This document shows positions 16,246-24,956 of a stretch of DNA of 64,000 nucleotides, piece by piece; positions within the stretch are counted from its first letter, which is position 1; each line of letters starts with the position of its first letter. Position numbers and translations under genes: made by a program. Below the pieces are notes generated by a model. The model saw only the letters and a program-made list of their open reading frames with translations, ran no database searches and had not been told where the DNA came from. The stretch is from Gloeobacter kilaueensis JS1 (GTDB taxonomy: Bacteria > Cyanobacteriota > Cyanobacteriia > Gloeobacterales > Gloeobacteraceae), in contig NC_022600.1 in assembly GCF_000484535.1 (NCBI RefSeq), positions 620,001 through 684,000 of the forward strand, read 5' to 3'.

Positions 16246-17229
16246 TCAGCCTAGATCGTTCTGCAGGGCTCCGCCGCAGCTGGAACCGGCCCCAGCCGTG
16301 CAACCGTAGCAGTGATCGCCGGTGGCGATGGTTCTATCTATCAACTGCTCGGCGCTGTAATCCCAGAGCTTGCGGCCCTCCGTGTCAGGAATGGAAAGAT
16401 CGAGCATCTGGTTGAAGTCACAGTCGTAGAGGTTGCCCAGCCAATCGACGCTCACCAGTGAGCGGCACATCAGCTGATCGAGGGTGACCGGGTTGTAGTT
16501 TGCGACCAGAAGATTCTGGTAGTTCTCCAGTTGATTACTGAGTTCTAGATAGTGCCGGAAGCGGCGGATCGGCATGTTCGTGATCGTAAAAAGCTGATTG
16601 AAGACGATGCCAAAGTGCAGCGCCAGTTCGCGCCGGTAATCGGCTTCGAGTCTGGCCTGCGGCGGCGGCAGATGGGCCCCGACCGGGTTGTAGACGAGAT
16701 TGAGCACCAGGCCGCTTTCAGGCTGACCGTAACCCAGGGCGTTGAGGTGCTGTAGAGCGCGGATGCTGCCGTCGAAGACGCCGTTGCCGCGCTGCTTATC
16801 GACGTTGGCAGGCGAGTAGCAGGGCAGCGAAGCGACCACTTCTACCCGATGGGCTGCCAGAAATTCACCCAGATCCGCCTGGTCCGGTTCCCAGAGCACC
16901 GTCAGGTTGCAGCGGTCCATCACCTTCATCCCGAGGCGGCGCGCCCCGCTTACCAGGGGCCGAAAGCAAGCATTTAACTCCGGCGCACCCCCGGTCAGAT
17001 CCAGCGTCGGGACCGGATTGGCCACGAGCCAATCGAGAATTCGCTGGGCGGTGGCTGCTTCCATCTGTTCCGTTCGCCGGGGTCCGGCCTCGACGTGGCA
17101 GTGGCTGCAGGCCAGGTTGCAGTAGCGCCCAAGGTTGAGCTGCAATGTCTCCAGTCGCTTGCGGGTGAGGGACCGCCCGGCGCACGCCGCAAAAGAAAGA
17201 ACTTTACCGGGAGTGAGTGTGTCAGCCAT
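16246..17229 (-). CDS. arsS: Arsenosugar biosynthesis radical SAM protein ArsS-like
   Basis: With the ATG at 17229 the product is 327 aa; a TTG at 17301 would add 24 residues. The radical-SAM cluster motif is CNLACSHC, followed by LDLTGGAPELN. The C-terminus has the Cys-rich region of this family (MCRSLVSVDW, YDCDFNQML, CYGCTAGAGSSCGG). ArsS acts after ArsM methylation to place the deoxyadenosyl group in arsenosugars. No arsM is adjacent, so the pathway must be completed elsewhere if active. Confidence 0.88.
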   Translation of the reverse strand: MADTLTPGKVLSFAACAGRSLTRKRLETLQLNLGRYCNLACSHCHVEAGPRRTEQMEAATAQRILDWLVANPVPTLDLTGGAPELNACFRPLVSGARRLGMKVMDRCNLTVLWEPDQADLGEFLAAHRVEVVASLPCYSPANVDKQRGNGVFDGSIRALQHLNALGYGQPESGLVLNLVYNPVGAHLPPPQARLEADYRRELALHFGIVFNQLFTITNMPIRRFRHYLELSNQLENYQNLLVANYNPVTLDQLMCRSLVSVDWLGNLYDCDFNQMLDLSIPDTEGRKLWDYSAEQLIDRTIATGDHCYGCTAGAGSSCGGALQNDLG

Positions 17230-17315
17230 GCCTTCCAGTGTGCCGTATCCAGTTTGCACAGGCAGCCCCGGCAGTCGGACAATGGCGGCAGGTTTTTTCA
17301 AGACCCGGCCTGACT

Positions 17316-18296
17316 ATGAAATTTCGCTTCCACCTGCAGCCCGACAGCGACGTTCCCGCCTCTACCCAATTGCTCAATCAGATCAGCTTTGCCATCGCCT
17401 CGCGCCAGTTTCCGCCCGGCTACCAGCTACCGAGCACCCGGCAGTTGGCAATGATCACCGGCCTGCACCGCAACACGATCAACAAAGTCTACAGCCAGCT
17501 GGAGGAGTTGGGCCTGGTAGAAGCCCAACCCGGCTCGGGCATCTACGTCAGAGCCCTCAGCCTCAAACAGCGCTCCCGACTTGCCCAGATAGACCAGTTT
17601 CCCGAAGCGAACGCGGTGGTGCAAAAGAGCCTCGACACTCTGCTGGAGCACGGCTGCACCCTTGAGCAGGCAAGAGCGCTCTTTTTAGCGGAGATCGACT
17701 GGCGGCTGCGCTGCAGTGCGGTCGTGCTGGTGGCGACTCCGGCCCACGATCTGGGGTTGGGAGAATTGATTGGCCAGCAACTGCAGCAGGCTCTGGCCAT
17801 TCCCGTCCAGGTAGTCGCCTTCGAGGAACTTGAGCGCGCCCTCGAGCGCACCCAATCGGCCACCGTGATCACCAACCGCTATCATCTGGCGAGAGCCGAG
17901 ACGATCGCCGCCCCGCGCCAGGTGCGGGTGTTGCCGGTCGAGATCACCGACTTCAGCGAAGAGATCGCCCTGGTGAAGGCGCTGCCCAGGGACAGCTGCC
18001 TGGGGCTGGTGAGCCTCAGCTCCGACATCCTCAACGCCGTCGAACTGTTTTTGCACAGCCTGCGGGGCGAGGAGATTCTGGTGTTGACGAGTCAACTGGA
18101 GGACACCCCCCGGTTGCGGGCAATCGTTCGCAGCGCCCAGCTCATCATTGCCGACCAGGCAAGCCGCGCGCCGGTCGAACAGATCATCCAGCAGCTGCGG
18201 GCCGACCTCATCCGCCCGCCGCAACTGTTCTGCAGCGAGCAGTACATCCAGCCCGAATCGATCCGTACCCTGAAGCGCGAACTGGGCCTGAGCTGA
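17316..18296 (+). CDS. GntR-family transcriptional regulator
   Basis: Starting at the ATG at 17316 the protein has 326 aa. Residues 1-80 form a GntR winged helix (QISFAIASRQFPPGYQLPSTRQLA, HRNTINKVYSQLEELGLVE, GSGIYV). The ~240-residue C-terminal part is neither an aminotransferase (MocR) nor an obvious UTRA domain. It looks like an alpha/beta effector domain, with LGLVSLSSDILNAVELFLHS and repeated Rossmann-like strands. It converges with the TPR-CHAT gene (4 bp gap). Confidence 0.85.
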   Translation: MKFRFHLQPDSDVPASTQLLNQISFAIASRQFPPGYQLPSTRQLAMITGLHRNTINKVYSQLEELGLVEAQPGSGIYVRALSLKQRSRLAQIDQFPEANAVVQKSLDTLLEHGCTLEQARALFLAEIDWRLRCSAVVLVATPAHDLGLGELIGQQLQQALAIPVQVVAFEELERALERTQSATVITNRYHLARAETIAAPRQVRVLPVEITDFSEEIALVKALPRDSCLGLVSLSSDILNAVELFLHSLRGEEILVLTSQLEDTPRLRAIVRSAQLIIADQASRAPVEQIIQQLRADLIRPPQLFCSEQYIQPESIRTLKRELGLS

Positions 18297-18300
18297 TTTT

Positions 18301-21207
18301 TTAATTACTCCCCACTGGCCGCCAGTCTCCTGAAGGAATAAAAGCCGACCAGTAAAAAGGATGGGCAAGTTCGGGCCGGGCGATCATCTGCAGTTGGGCC
18401 TGGCGCAGCGCCTCAGCCCGGCCTACTTGGGAGCGCAACTGCCGGTAGTAGTCCACCATCAGATCTTTCGTCGCAACGTCCCCGACTTTCCAGAGGCTGA
18501 CCAGTTCGCTCTGGGCACCGGCCAGGGTAAGCGCGCGCCTCAGTCCGTAGATGCCCTCGCCGTCGGCCACATCGCCGAGGCCAGTGTCGCAGGCAGAGAG
18601 CACCACCAGCTGGGTGCCGCGCAGATCCAGACTTGAGACTTCCAGCGCCGTCAGCACTCCGTCGTCGGTGCCGCTCTCGCGGCGGTTAAAACCCGCCAGG
18701 ACGAGCCCCGAGCGCAACAGCGGATTTTCGAGCTGGTCGCTGCGCTTTAAGAAAAAGCCGTGGGTCGCGACGTGCAGAATGCTCGGACCCTGCACCTGCC
18801 GGAGCGCATTCTCGGTTGCCTCCGGGCCGGTAAGCAATCTGGCTTTTGGCCAGAGGGCACCGATGGCGGATCCTTCCTCGCGGGTGGCCGGTAGTGGGGC
18901 AAAGTGCAGCTTTCGAATATCGATCGAACGCAGCTGGGGTGCCTCCTCACCGCTCGCCGCATCGAAGTCAGGGTCGGCGACGATGAGCGGCGGTTGGCGG
19001 GGCGCATCCAGTCGGGCCAATCGCAGTAGATCGCGGCCAGAACCGAGATAACTGAAGGTGTACTGCTCGACGAGATAGCGATTCTGTTCATCGACCAGGG
19101 CGGCGAAGGGGATGAGGTGCAACTGGCTGTCGGGAGAAAGCAAGATCTGGCGCGTCTGGCCCAGCTTTTTGCGGATCGGTTGCATCAGTCGATGGTCGAG
19201 GGCACGGGCGACGCCCTTGAGTTGCTCGACGGGCAGGTTGCGGTTGCGCACCGCGTCGCGAAACGCGCCAATTGCCGTCCCTAACCTCGCCGCATCGCCT
19301 AGATCCAGCCACTCCGGTTCTGCTCCAGCCCGCACCAGATAGGCGGCGTAGCGGGGTGGACCGAACTGATTGGAAGCCCTGGTGGCTTTGAAGTTGCAGG
19401 GCCGGTAGAGCACCAGCTCGACCAGGGCCGCCCCGGCGGGCACCTGCCTCTGGACCGCCTCGATCGCGATCGGGGTAGAGCGGACGGCAAAATCGGCGCT
19501 GCGCCGGCTGAGGTCCGCCTCCAGTTTTTCGGCCCGTAGCGTAAGGGCATTCGTTCTGGAGCGGTACTGCGGCTGCGGCTCGTCCACCGGCGGCTCGAAG
19601 ATTGCCGCTGCCAGTTGAGCGCGAAGACCGGCCAGCTCGTCGAGGTTCTGCCGATCGCCTGCGTCCAGGTGCTGGCGCAGCACAGCCAGATCGTCGCTCA
19701 GAAAATCGAGGACGCGGCCCTTGCGCCGCAGCACCGTCGTGAGGGCCAGCCGTGCCGCCGCTGCGTCACCCGGCATCGCCTGCAGATGCAGCGACAGAGC
19801 GATATCCGCCGTCTTGCTGAGGGTAGTGAGGTAATCGCGCTTTTGCTTCTCAGAACCCGTCGCCAGCGTGAGGCTGAGATTGTGCTCCTGGATGTCGAGG
19901 CTCTGGGCCAGCCACTGCAGCCCCTGGCGGGGCTTTGCCTGGGCAACGGCTACGAGGGCCAGCCCATCGAGAGCCTGGCTCAGCAGGGGATGCTGGGGGC
20001 CAAGCGCCTGGGTGCGGATGGCCAGGGTGCGCCGGTAGAGGGAGTCCGCCTGGGCATAGCGGCCCTGCCAGCGCTCCAGCTCCGCCAGATCGACGAGTAC
20101 CGCTGCCACATCGGCATTCTCAGGGCCGAGGGCGCGCTCGACAATGGCCAGGGCGCGCCGGTAGAGCGCTTCGGCCTGGTCGTACCGGCTCTGGGCCACC
20201 GCCACCTCAGCGAGGTTGGTCATGCTCTCGGCCACATCCGGATGATCCAGCCCGAGCCCTTTTTTGCGAATCGCCAGCGCCCTCTCCAGCAGCGGCTTTG
20301 CCTGGTCATAGCGGCCCTGATCGATCAACGTCACTGCCACGTTGTTGAGGCTGGAGGCAAAGTCGGGATGCCACGGACCCAGCGCCTTTTCGCGAATCGC
20401 CAGGGCGCGGCGGTAGAGACGTTCCGCCTCGGTGTAGTCGCCTTTGAGCCGGTAGAGTTCCGCCAGATTGTCGAGCGGCACCGTGATGACAGGATGTTCT
20501 ACGCCCTTCGTCTTTTCGAGAATGGCGAGAGCCCGCTGGTAAAGGGGCTCCGCCTCGGCGTAGCGCCCCAGGGTTCGGTCCATCTCCGCCAGATTGGCGA
20601 GGCTACCGGCGACCTCGGGGTGCTCTGGACCAAGGGCTTTTTCGCGGATCGCCAGAGCGCGCTGAAACAGCTGCTCCGCCTGGGCATATTTGCCCTGGGT
20701 ACCGTACAGGCTGGCCAGACCGTTCAGACTGAAAGCCACATCCGGATCGTCCGGTCCCAGTACTTTTTCGCGGATCGCAAGGGCGCGCCGGTAGAATCCT
20801 TCTGCCCGAGGGTAGTGGCCCTGTTCAAAGTTCAAAAGCGCCAGCCCGGCAACGGTCCGGGCGATGGCAGGATGGACCGAACCGAAAGCTTTTTCTTGAA
20901 GGGCGAGCGCACGGTTGTACAGTGGCTCCGCCCGGCCATAATCTCCCTGCCGCCGGTAGAGCGTCGCCAATTGCACCAGTGCGTCGGCAATCCGCACATC
21001 GCTGTGGCCAAAATTCTTTTCTTCCAGTGCCAGAACGGCACGGGCAGGAGCGAGGGCAGCGGCGTACCTGCCCGCACCGAGTAACTGCTGGACCTGCGCA
21101 TTCAGCTGCTGGATCTGCTGGACCTGCGCCCTGGCGCTCAGCACCCCGGTTGCTGTGCTCAAAAAGCCCACCAGCAAGCTGGTTGCCATTGCTCGCCTCA
21201 TTCTCAT
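18301..21207 (-). CDS. TPR-CHAT protein (caspase-like peptidase domain)
   Basis: Protein of 968 aa beginning with a signal-like segment (VGFLSTATGVLSARA). About residues 30-440 comprise nine or ten 42-residue TPR units of the kinesin-light-chain type (YRRALAIREKALGPxHP). The C-terminal ~330 residues are a CHAT domain with both catalytic residues in place, H816 (VATHGFF) and C873 (SACDTG), and the terminal HPFYWSAFI block. CHAT proteins are caspase relatives; in cyanobacteria TPR-CHAT proteins are common and mostly uncharacterised. The signal suggests export, unlike defence CHAT proteases that act in the cytosol. Confidence 0.9.
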   Translation of the reverse strand: MRMRRAMATSLLVGFLSTATGVLSARAQVQQIQQLNAQVQQLLGAGRYAAALAPARAVLALEEKNFGHSDVRIADALVQLATLYRRQGDYGRAEPLYNRALALQEKAFGSVHPAIARTVAGLALLNFEQGHYPRAEGFYRRALAIREKVLGPDDPDVAFSLNGLASLYGTQGKYAQAEQLFQRALAIREKALGPEHPEVAGSLANLAEMDRTLGRYAEAEPLYQRALAILEKTKGVEHPVITVPLDNLAELYRLKGDYTEAERLYRRALAIREKALGPWHPDFASSLNNVAVTLIDQGRYDQAKPLLERALAIRKKGLGLDHPDVAESMTNLAEVAVAQSRYDQAEALYRRALAIVERALGPENADVAAVLVDLAELERWQGRYAQADSLYRRTLAIRTQALGPQHPLLSQALDGLALVAVAQAKPRQGLQWLAQSLDIQEHNLSLTLATGSEKQKRDYLTTLSKTADIALSLHLQAMPGDAAAARLALTTVLRRKGRVLDFLSDDLAVLRQHLDAGDRQNLDELAGLRAQLAAAIFEPPVDEPQPQYRSRTNALTLRAEKLEADLSRRSADFAVRSTPIAIEAVQRQVPAGAALVELVLYRPCNFKATRASNQFGPPRYAAYLVRAGAEPEWLDLGDAARLGTAIGAFRDAVRNRNLPVEQLKGVARALDHRLMQPIRKKLGQTRQILLSPDSQLHLIPFAALVDEQNRYLVEQYTFSYLGSGRDLLRLARLDAPRQPPLIVADPDFDAASGEEAPQLRSIDIRKLHFAPLPATREEGSAIGALWPKARLLTGPEATENALRQVQGPSILHVATHGFFLKRSDQLENPLLRSGLVLAGFNRRESGTDDGVLTALEVSSLDLRGTQLVVLSACDTGLGDVADGEGIYGLRRALTLAGAQSELVSLWKVGDVATKDLMVDYYRQLRSQVGRAEALRQAQLQMIARPELAHPFYWSAFIPSGDWRPVGSN

Positions 21208-21316
21208 GGCGACGTGTAGTGCCTCCTTACCGATAAACGTAGACCCCTTCTGCCTGCCCTATGCAACCGGATGGGCCGGCCCCAGAGCGCACCCCCGTCC
21301 CCGTACAATGGTAGTC

Positions 21317-22417
21317 ATGGATACTCTACGTCCCTCTGCTTTATCCCACGAACTCGAAGAGCTGATCAAACAACTGGCCAACAGCCCCCACGCCGATCTG
21401 GCCGCCCGTGCCCTGCGCCAGATTGTCCAGATCGGGGCCGATCCGGACCGCACCCGGCTGGATTGGAAGATCATCAACAACACCCTGCAGGACATGGAGC
21501 AGGGTTTTCGCATCTTTGCCCCCTACGCCCGCCAGCGCAAGGTGGCGATCTTCGGTTCGTCGCGCACCGGCCCCGAGACCCACACCTACCAGCAGGCCCG
21601 CGACTTTGCCGCCTGCATCGCCGCCCGTGGCTTTATGGTGATGACTGGAGCCGGCGGCGGGATCATGGAGGCGGGCAACGCCGGGGCCACCGCCGAGCGC
21701 TCCTTTGGCCTCAACATCAACCTGCCCTTTGAGCAGGGGGCCAACCCCTTTATCGAGGGCGACGAAAAGCTCATCGACTTCAAGTACTTCTTTACTCGCA
21801 AGCTCTTCTTTGTCCACGAGAGCGACGGCTTTGCCCTGTTTCCGGGTGGCCTCGGCACCCAGGACGAATGCTGCGAGGTGCTGACGCTTCTGCAAACCGG
21901 CAAAGCGGCGATGATGCCGGCGGTGATGATCGACCAGCCGGGGGGCGACTACTGGCGAACCTGGGACAGCTACCTGCGCAACCAGCTCCTGGGCCGGGGC
22001 CTGATCTCGCCCGCCGACCTCAACCTCTACCGGATCACCGACGATATCACCGTCGCCTGCGATCACATCTGCCAGTTCTACCGCGTCTACCACTCCAGCC
22101 GTTACCTGGGTTCAAAGCTGGTGATTCGCCTGCAGCAGCCATTGAGCGACGCCTTCGTCGAGGTGCTCAACGTGCAGTTCCACGACATTCTCACAGAAGG
22201 CCAGATCCTCAAAAGCCCAGCCCTGCCCCGCGAAAAGGACGACCAGACAGCCCACCTGCCCCGATTGGTCCTCAGCTTCGACCGGACGAACTTTGGTCGC
22301 CTGCGCGCCCTCATCGACGCAATCAACACCTACGAGCCGTCGGAGGATCTGCGCAGCACACCGGCGGTGCGCAACGGCGGCCATGCCAGCGACCCTGCCC
22401 TCGAAGCGCCCGCTTAG
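21317..22417 (+). CDS. LOG family (lysine-decarboxylase-like fold) nucleotide-binding protein
   Basis: With the ATG at 21317 the protein has 366 aa (21308 is an alternative). The Rossmann core includes VAIFGSSRTGPET, GGGIMEAGNAGA and the family signature PGGLGTQDE. Relatives are LOG cytokinin-activating phosphoribohydrolases and PpnN-type nucleotide 5'-monophosphate nucleosidases. The flanking ~80-residue N-terminal helical part and ~120-residue C-terminal domain favour the longer PpnN-like type. The true substrate is not evident. Confidence 0.82.
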   Translation: MDTLRPSALSHELEELIKQLANSPHADLAARALRQIVQIGADPDRTRLDWKIINNTLQDMEQGFRIFAPYARQRKVAIFGSSRTGPETHTYQQARDFAACIAARGFMVMTGAGGGIMEAGNAGATAERSFGLNINLPFEQGANPFIEGDEKLIDFKYFFTRKLFFVHESDGFALFPGGLGTQDECCEVLTLLQTGKAAMMPAVMIDQPGGDYWRTWDSYLRNQLLGRGLISPADLNLYRITDDITVACDHICQFYRVYHSSRYLGSKLVIRLQQPLSDAFVEVLNVQFHDILTEGQILKSPALPREKDDQTAHLPRLVLSFDRTNFGRLRALIDAINTYEPSEDLRSTPAVRNGGHASDPALEAPA

Positions 22418-22426
22418 GAGTGCGGA

Positions 22427-22432
22427 TATAAT
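22427..22432 (+). promoter_or_regulatory. Consensus -10 element ahead of accD
   Basis: A perfect TATAAT lies 48 bp before the accD start, immediately after the LOG stop codon. No good -35 hexamer is found at 16-18 bp, so this is only a candidate promoter. Confidence 0.4.
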
Positions 22433-22479
22433 AGCCTCACAATCTGGGCCTGCCTGCGCCCGGACCCTGGAGTGCCTGG

Positions 22480-23391
22480 ATGGACTTGATCGAGTGGTTT
22501 AAGGACCGGCGCAAGACGGGCCAGTTGCGCAAGGAGCAGCGCCAGCGCGAGATCGCTGACGGTCTTTGGACCAAGTGCGCCAGCTGTTCTGCCCTGCGCT
22601 ACACCAAAGATTTTCACCTCAACCTGCTGGTCTGCCCGGACTGTGGCCACCACGAGCGCGTCCAGGCCCCCGAGCGCATCCGGCAGTTAATCGACCCCGA
22701 CAGCTGGATTGCCACCGACGAGCATCTGCTCTCCAACGACCCGCTCAACTTCGTCGATAAAAAAAGCTACTCCGAGCGCCTGGTGCAGGCCCGCGAAAAG
22801 ACCGGGCTCTCCGACGCCATCCTCACCGGCCTGGGCCGGCTGGACGGATCGCCGATTGCCCTGGGCGTCATGGATTTTCGCTTCATGGGCGGCAGCATGG
22901 GTTCGGTCGTGGGCGAACGCATCACCCGCTTAGTCGAGCGGGCCACCGCCGAGCGCCGTCCGGTGATCCTGATGTGCGCCTCCGGCGGAGCGCGGATGCA
23001 AGAAGGGGTGCTCTCGCTCGTCCAGATGGCCCGCACCAGCGCCGCTCTGCAAAATCACCGCGCCCATCGGCAACTATTTATCTCTGTTCTCACCCACCCG
23101 ACCACCGGCGGTGTGACGGCGAGCTTTGCCATGCTGGGCGACATCATCCTCGCTGAGCCGAAGGCGACGATTGGCTTTGCCGGTAGACGGGTGATCGAGC
23201 AGACCCTGCGCCAGAAGCTGCCGGAAGGTTTTCAGACTTCTGAATTTTTGCTCAAGCACGGCTTTATCGATCGCATCGTCGAGCGCTCTCAACTGCGTCC
23301 GACCCTGATCAAGCTTGTCAAACTGCACACCGGCAGCGCCCCCCAGACTGCGCGCCCCCTGTCCCAACCGGCCACCCTCAGCGAAAACTGA
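22480..23391 (+). CDS. accD: Acetyl-CoA carboxylase carboxyltransferase subunit beta
   Basis: Protein of 303 aa, full length. The N-terminal zinc finger is intact (C33, C36, C52, C55: KCASC and CPDC). The crotonase-fold carboxyltransferase core includes [12 protein letters not shown] and [11 protein letters not shown]. With AccA it transfers carboxyl from biotin to acetyl-CoA, committing carbon to fatty-acid synthesis. It is followed after 7 bp by the DUF3067 gene. Confidence 0.96.
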   Translation: MDLIEWFKDRRKTGQLRKEQRQREIADGLWTKCASCSALRYTKDFHLNLLVCPDCGHHERVQAPERIRQLIDPDSWIATDEHLLSNDPLNFVDKKSYSERLVQAREKTGLSDAILTGLGRLDGSPIALGVMDFRFMGGSMGSVVGERITRLVERATAERRPVILMCASGGARMQEGVLSLVQMARTSAALQNHRAHRQLFISVLTHPTTGGVTASFAMLGDIILAEPKATIGFAGRRVIEQTLRQKLPEGFQTSEFLLKHGFIDRIVERSQLRPTLIKLVKLHTGSAPQTARPLSQPATLSEN

Positions 23392-23398
23392 TTGTCCT

Positions 23399-23689
23399 AT
23401 GGCACTGACTGGCGCTCAACTGCACGATCTGCTGCAGCGCAAGTGGGGGCGCTCCTACGACCTGCAGATCTTCCGGCGCGGCGAACGACTGTACCTGCAG
23501 GTGATGTGGCGCTACCTGGGCCAGGGCAGTTTTGCTCTGAGCGAGGACCAGTACGAAGCGCGCTTAGAGCGCATCAGCGCCTATCTGAGCGAACTGGGTG
23601 TGCAGCAGCAGGTGGTGGACTTTCTCATGAGCACCCGCGAGAAGCCCCGCATCGGTCGGGCCGTCTCCTTTGCGCTCGAAGTCGAATAA
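23399..23689 (+). CDS. DUF3067 family protein
   Basis: A 96-aa protein starting at the ATG at 23399, 7 bp after accD. The pattern LLQRKWGRSYDLQIFRRG, LQVMWRYLGQGSF and TREKPRIGRAVS is typical of DUF3067, a short family restricted to cyanobacteria and plastids. No function is established; the tight link to accD suggests cotranscription. Confidence 0.85.
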   Translation: MALTGAQLHDLLQRKWGRSYDLQIFRRGERLYLQVMWRYLGQGSFALSEDQYEARLERISAYLSELGVQQQVVDFLMSTREKPRIGRAVSFALEVE

Positions 23690-23726
23690 GCGCAACAGCG
23701 GCTCGAAATTCATCTTCCCAGGAGAT

Positions 23727-23754
23727 TTGTCCTGTCGAGTTCTCCTGTTACACT
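23727..23754 (+). promoter_or_regulatory. Candidate sigma-70 promoter for alr
   Basis: TTGTCC (23727-23732) and TACACT (23749-23754) are separated by 16 bp and lie 27 bp before the alr start codon, in the gap after DUF3067. Confidence 0.4.
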
Positions 23755-23780
23755 TACCGACATCGCACAGGTGTGAGGGG

Positions 23781-24956
23781 ATGAACGGACTGGATGCGAC
23801 CCGCCGGGCCTGGGTCGAAATCGATCTCGATGCATTGAGGCAAAACGTACAGCATATTCGCTCACGCCTCGCAGGCCGTTGCCGGTTGCTGGCGGTTATC
23901 AAGGCGGACGCCTACGGCCACGGTGCTGTGGCAGCCGGTGAAGCGGCCCTCGCCGCCGGTGCCGACTGTCTGGGAGTCGCCACCCTCGAAGAAGGCATCC
24001 AGCTCCGGGAGGCGGGCCTGGGTTGCGCGATCGTCGTACTCTCGCCCATCCACACTCCCGCCGAGGTCAAAGCGGTCGCGCACTGGCGGTTGGAGCCGAC
24101 CCTGTGTACCCCGCGTCAGGTGCTCGTCTGTGGGGAGCACTTGGCACGCCCCCATCCAATCCACCTCAAGATCGACACGGGCATGGGGCGGTTGGGAGCG
24201 CCCTGGTCCGAAGCGGTAGCCTTTGTTCGTCTGGCCCGCAGCCAGCCCCAACTGCAGATTGCCTCGCTCTACTCCCATCTGGCGACTGCCGACGAACCGG
24301 ATTCTGCCGCCCTCGCCGAGCAGCACCGCCGCTTCGAGCAGGTACTTGCCGCTCTCAAACAAGAAGCCCTGCGGCCCGCCTGCGTCCACCTCGCCAACTC
24401 CGCCGCCGCCCTGGGCGATCCCAGCCTGCACTACGATCTGGTGCGCGTCGGCATGGCCCTCTACGGCCTCTATCCTGCCCCTATCTTCTGCCAGACTGTT
24501 CCGCTGCAGCCGGTCATGCAGGTGCGGGCGCGTATCACCCAGGTCAAGGATGTTCCAGCCGGCACCGGCGTCAGCTACGGCCACACCTACCGCACCACAA
24601 AAGATGCCCGCCTCGCTACGGTCGCCATCGGCTACGCCGACGGTGTGCCCCGGCGTCTGTCGAACCGGATGGAAGCGCTGCTGCACGGCACCCGCGTCCC
24701 CCAGGTGGGCACAATCACGATGGATCAACTGCTGATTGACTGCAGCCAACTTCCCCAGGCCCGCGAAGGCGACATCGTGACCCTCATCGGCAGCGACGCC
24801 GCCGAGACAATTGGCGCGGACGATTGGGCAACCCGGCTTGAGACGATCGCCTACGAAATTGTCTGTGGATTCAAGCACCGCCTGCCGCGTATCGTGCGCG
24901 CCGCCAGCCCCTCACCCCGGCCCCCAGAGGGGGCCAGGAGCGAGGAATCGGTCTAG
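23781..24956 (+). CDS. alr: Alanine racemase
   Basis: PLP enzyme interconverting L- and D-alanine for peptidoglycan synthesis. The ATG at 23781 gives 391 aa and the normal family start (RRAWVEIDLDALRQNV); the frame is open 37 codons further upstream without family similarity. The PLP lysine K41 lies in VIKADAYGHGA and the catalytic tyrosine in GVSYGHTY; TIGYADG-like and GTITMDQ blocks are present. The last ~17 residues (after RIVRA) are Pro/Ser-rich and encoded by a GC-rich hairpin, suggesting a repeat insertion at the 3' end. Confidence 0.95.
   Translation: MNGLDATRRAWVEIDLDALRQNVQHIRSRLAGRCRLLAVIKADAYGHGAVAAGEAALAAGADCLGVATLEEGIQLREAGLGCAIVVLSPIHTPAEVKAVAHWRLEPTLCTPRQVLVCGEHLARPHPIHLKIDTGMGRLGAPWSEAVAFVRLARSQPQLQIASLYSHLATADEPDSAALAEQHRRFEQVLAALKQEALRPACVHLANSAAALGDPSLHYDLVRVGMALYGLYPAPIFCQTVPLQPVMQVRARITQVKDVPAGTGVSYGHTYRTTKDARLATVAIGYADGVPRRLSNRMEALLHGTRVPQVGTITMDQLLIDCSQLPQAREGDIVTLIGSDAAETIGADDWATRLETIAYEIVCGFKHRLPRIVRAASPSPRPPEGARSEESV
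24919..24935. repeat. GC-rich hairpin in the alr 3' end
   Basis: GGCCCCC (24919-24925) and GGGGGCC (24929-24935) form a perfect 7-bp stem with loop AGA. The preceding CCCCTCACCCC recurs in the gap near 26932. This looks like a REP-type dispersed element that has been incorporated into the end of alr. Confidence 0.5.
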
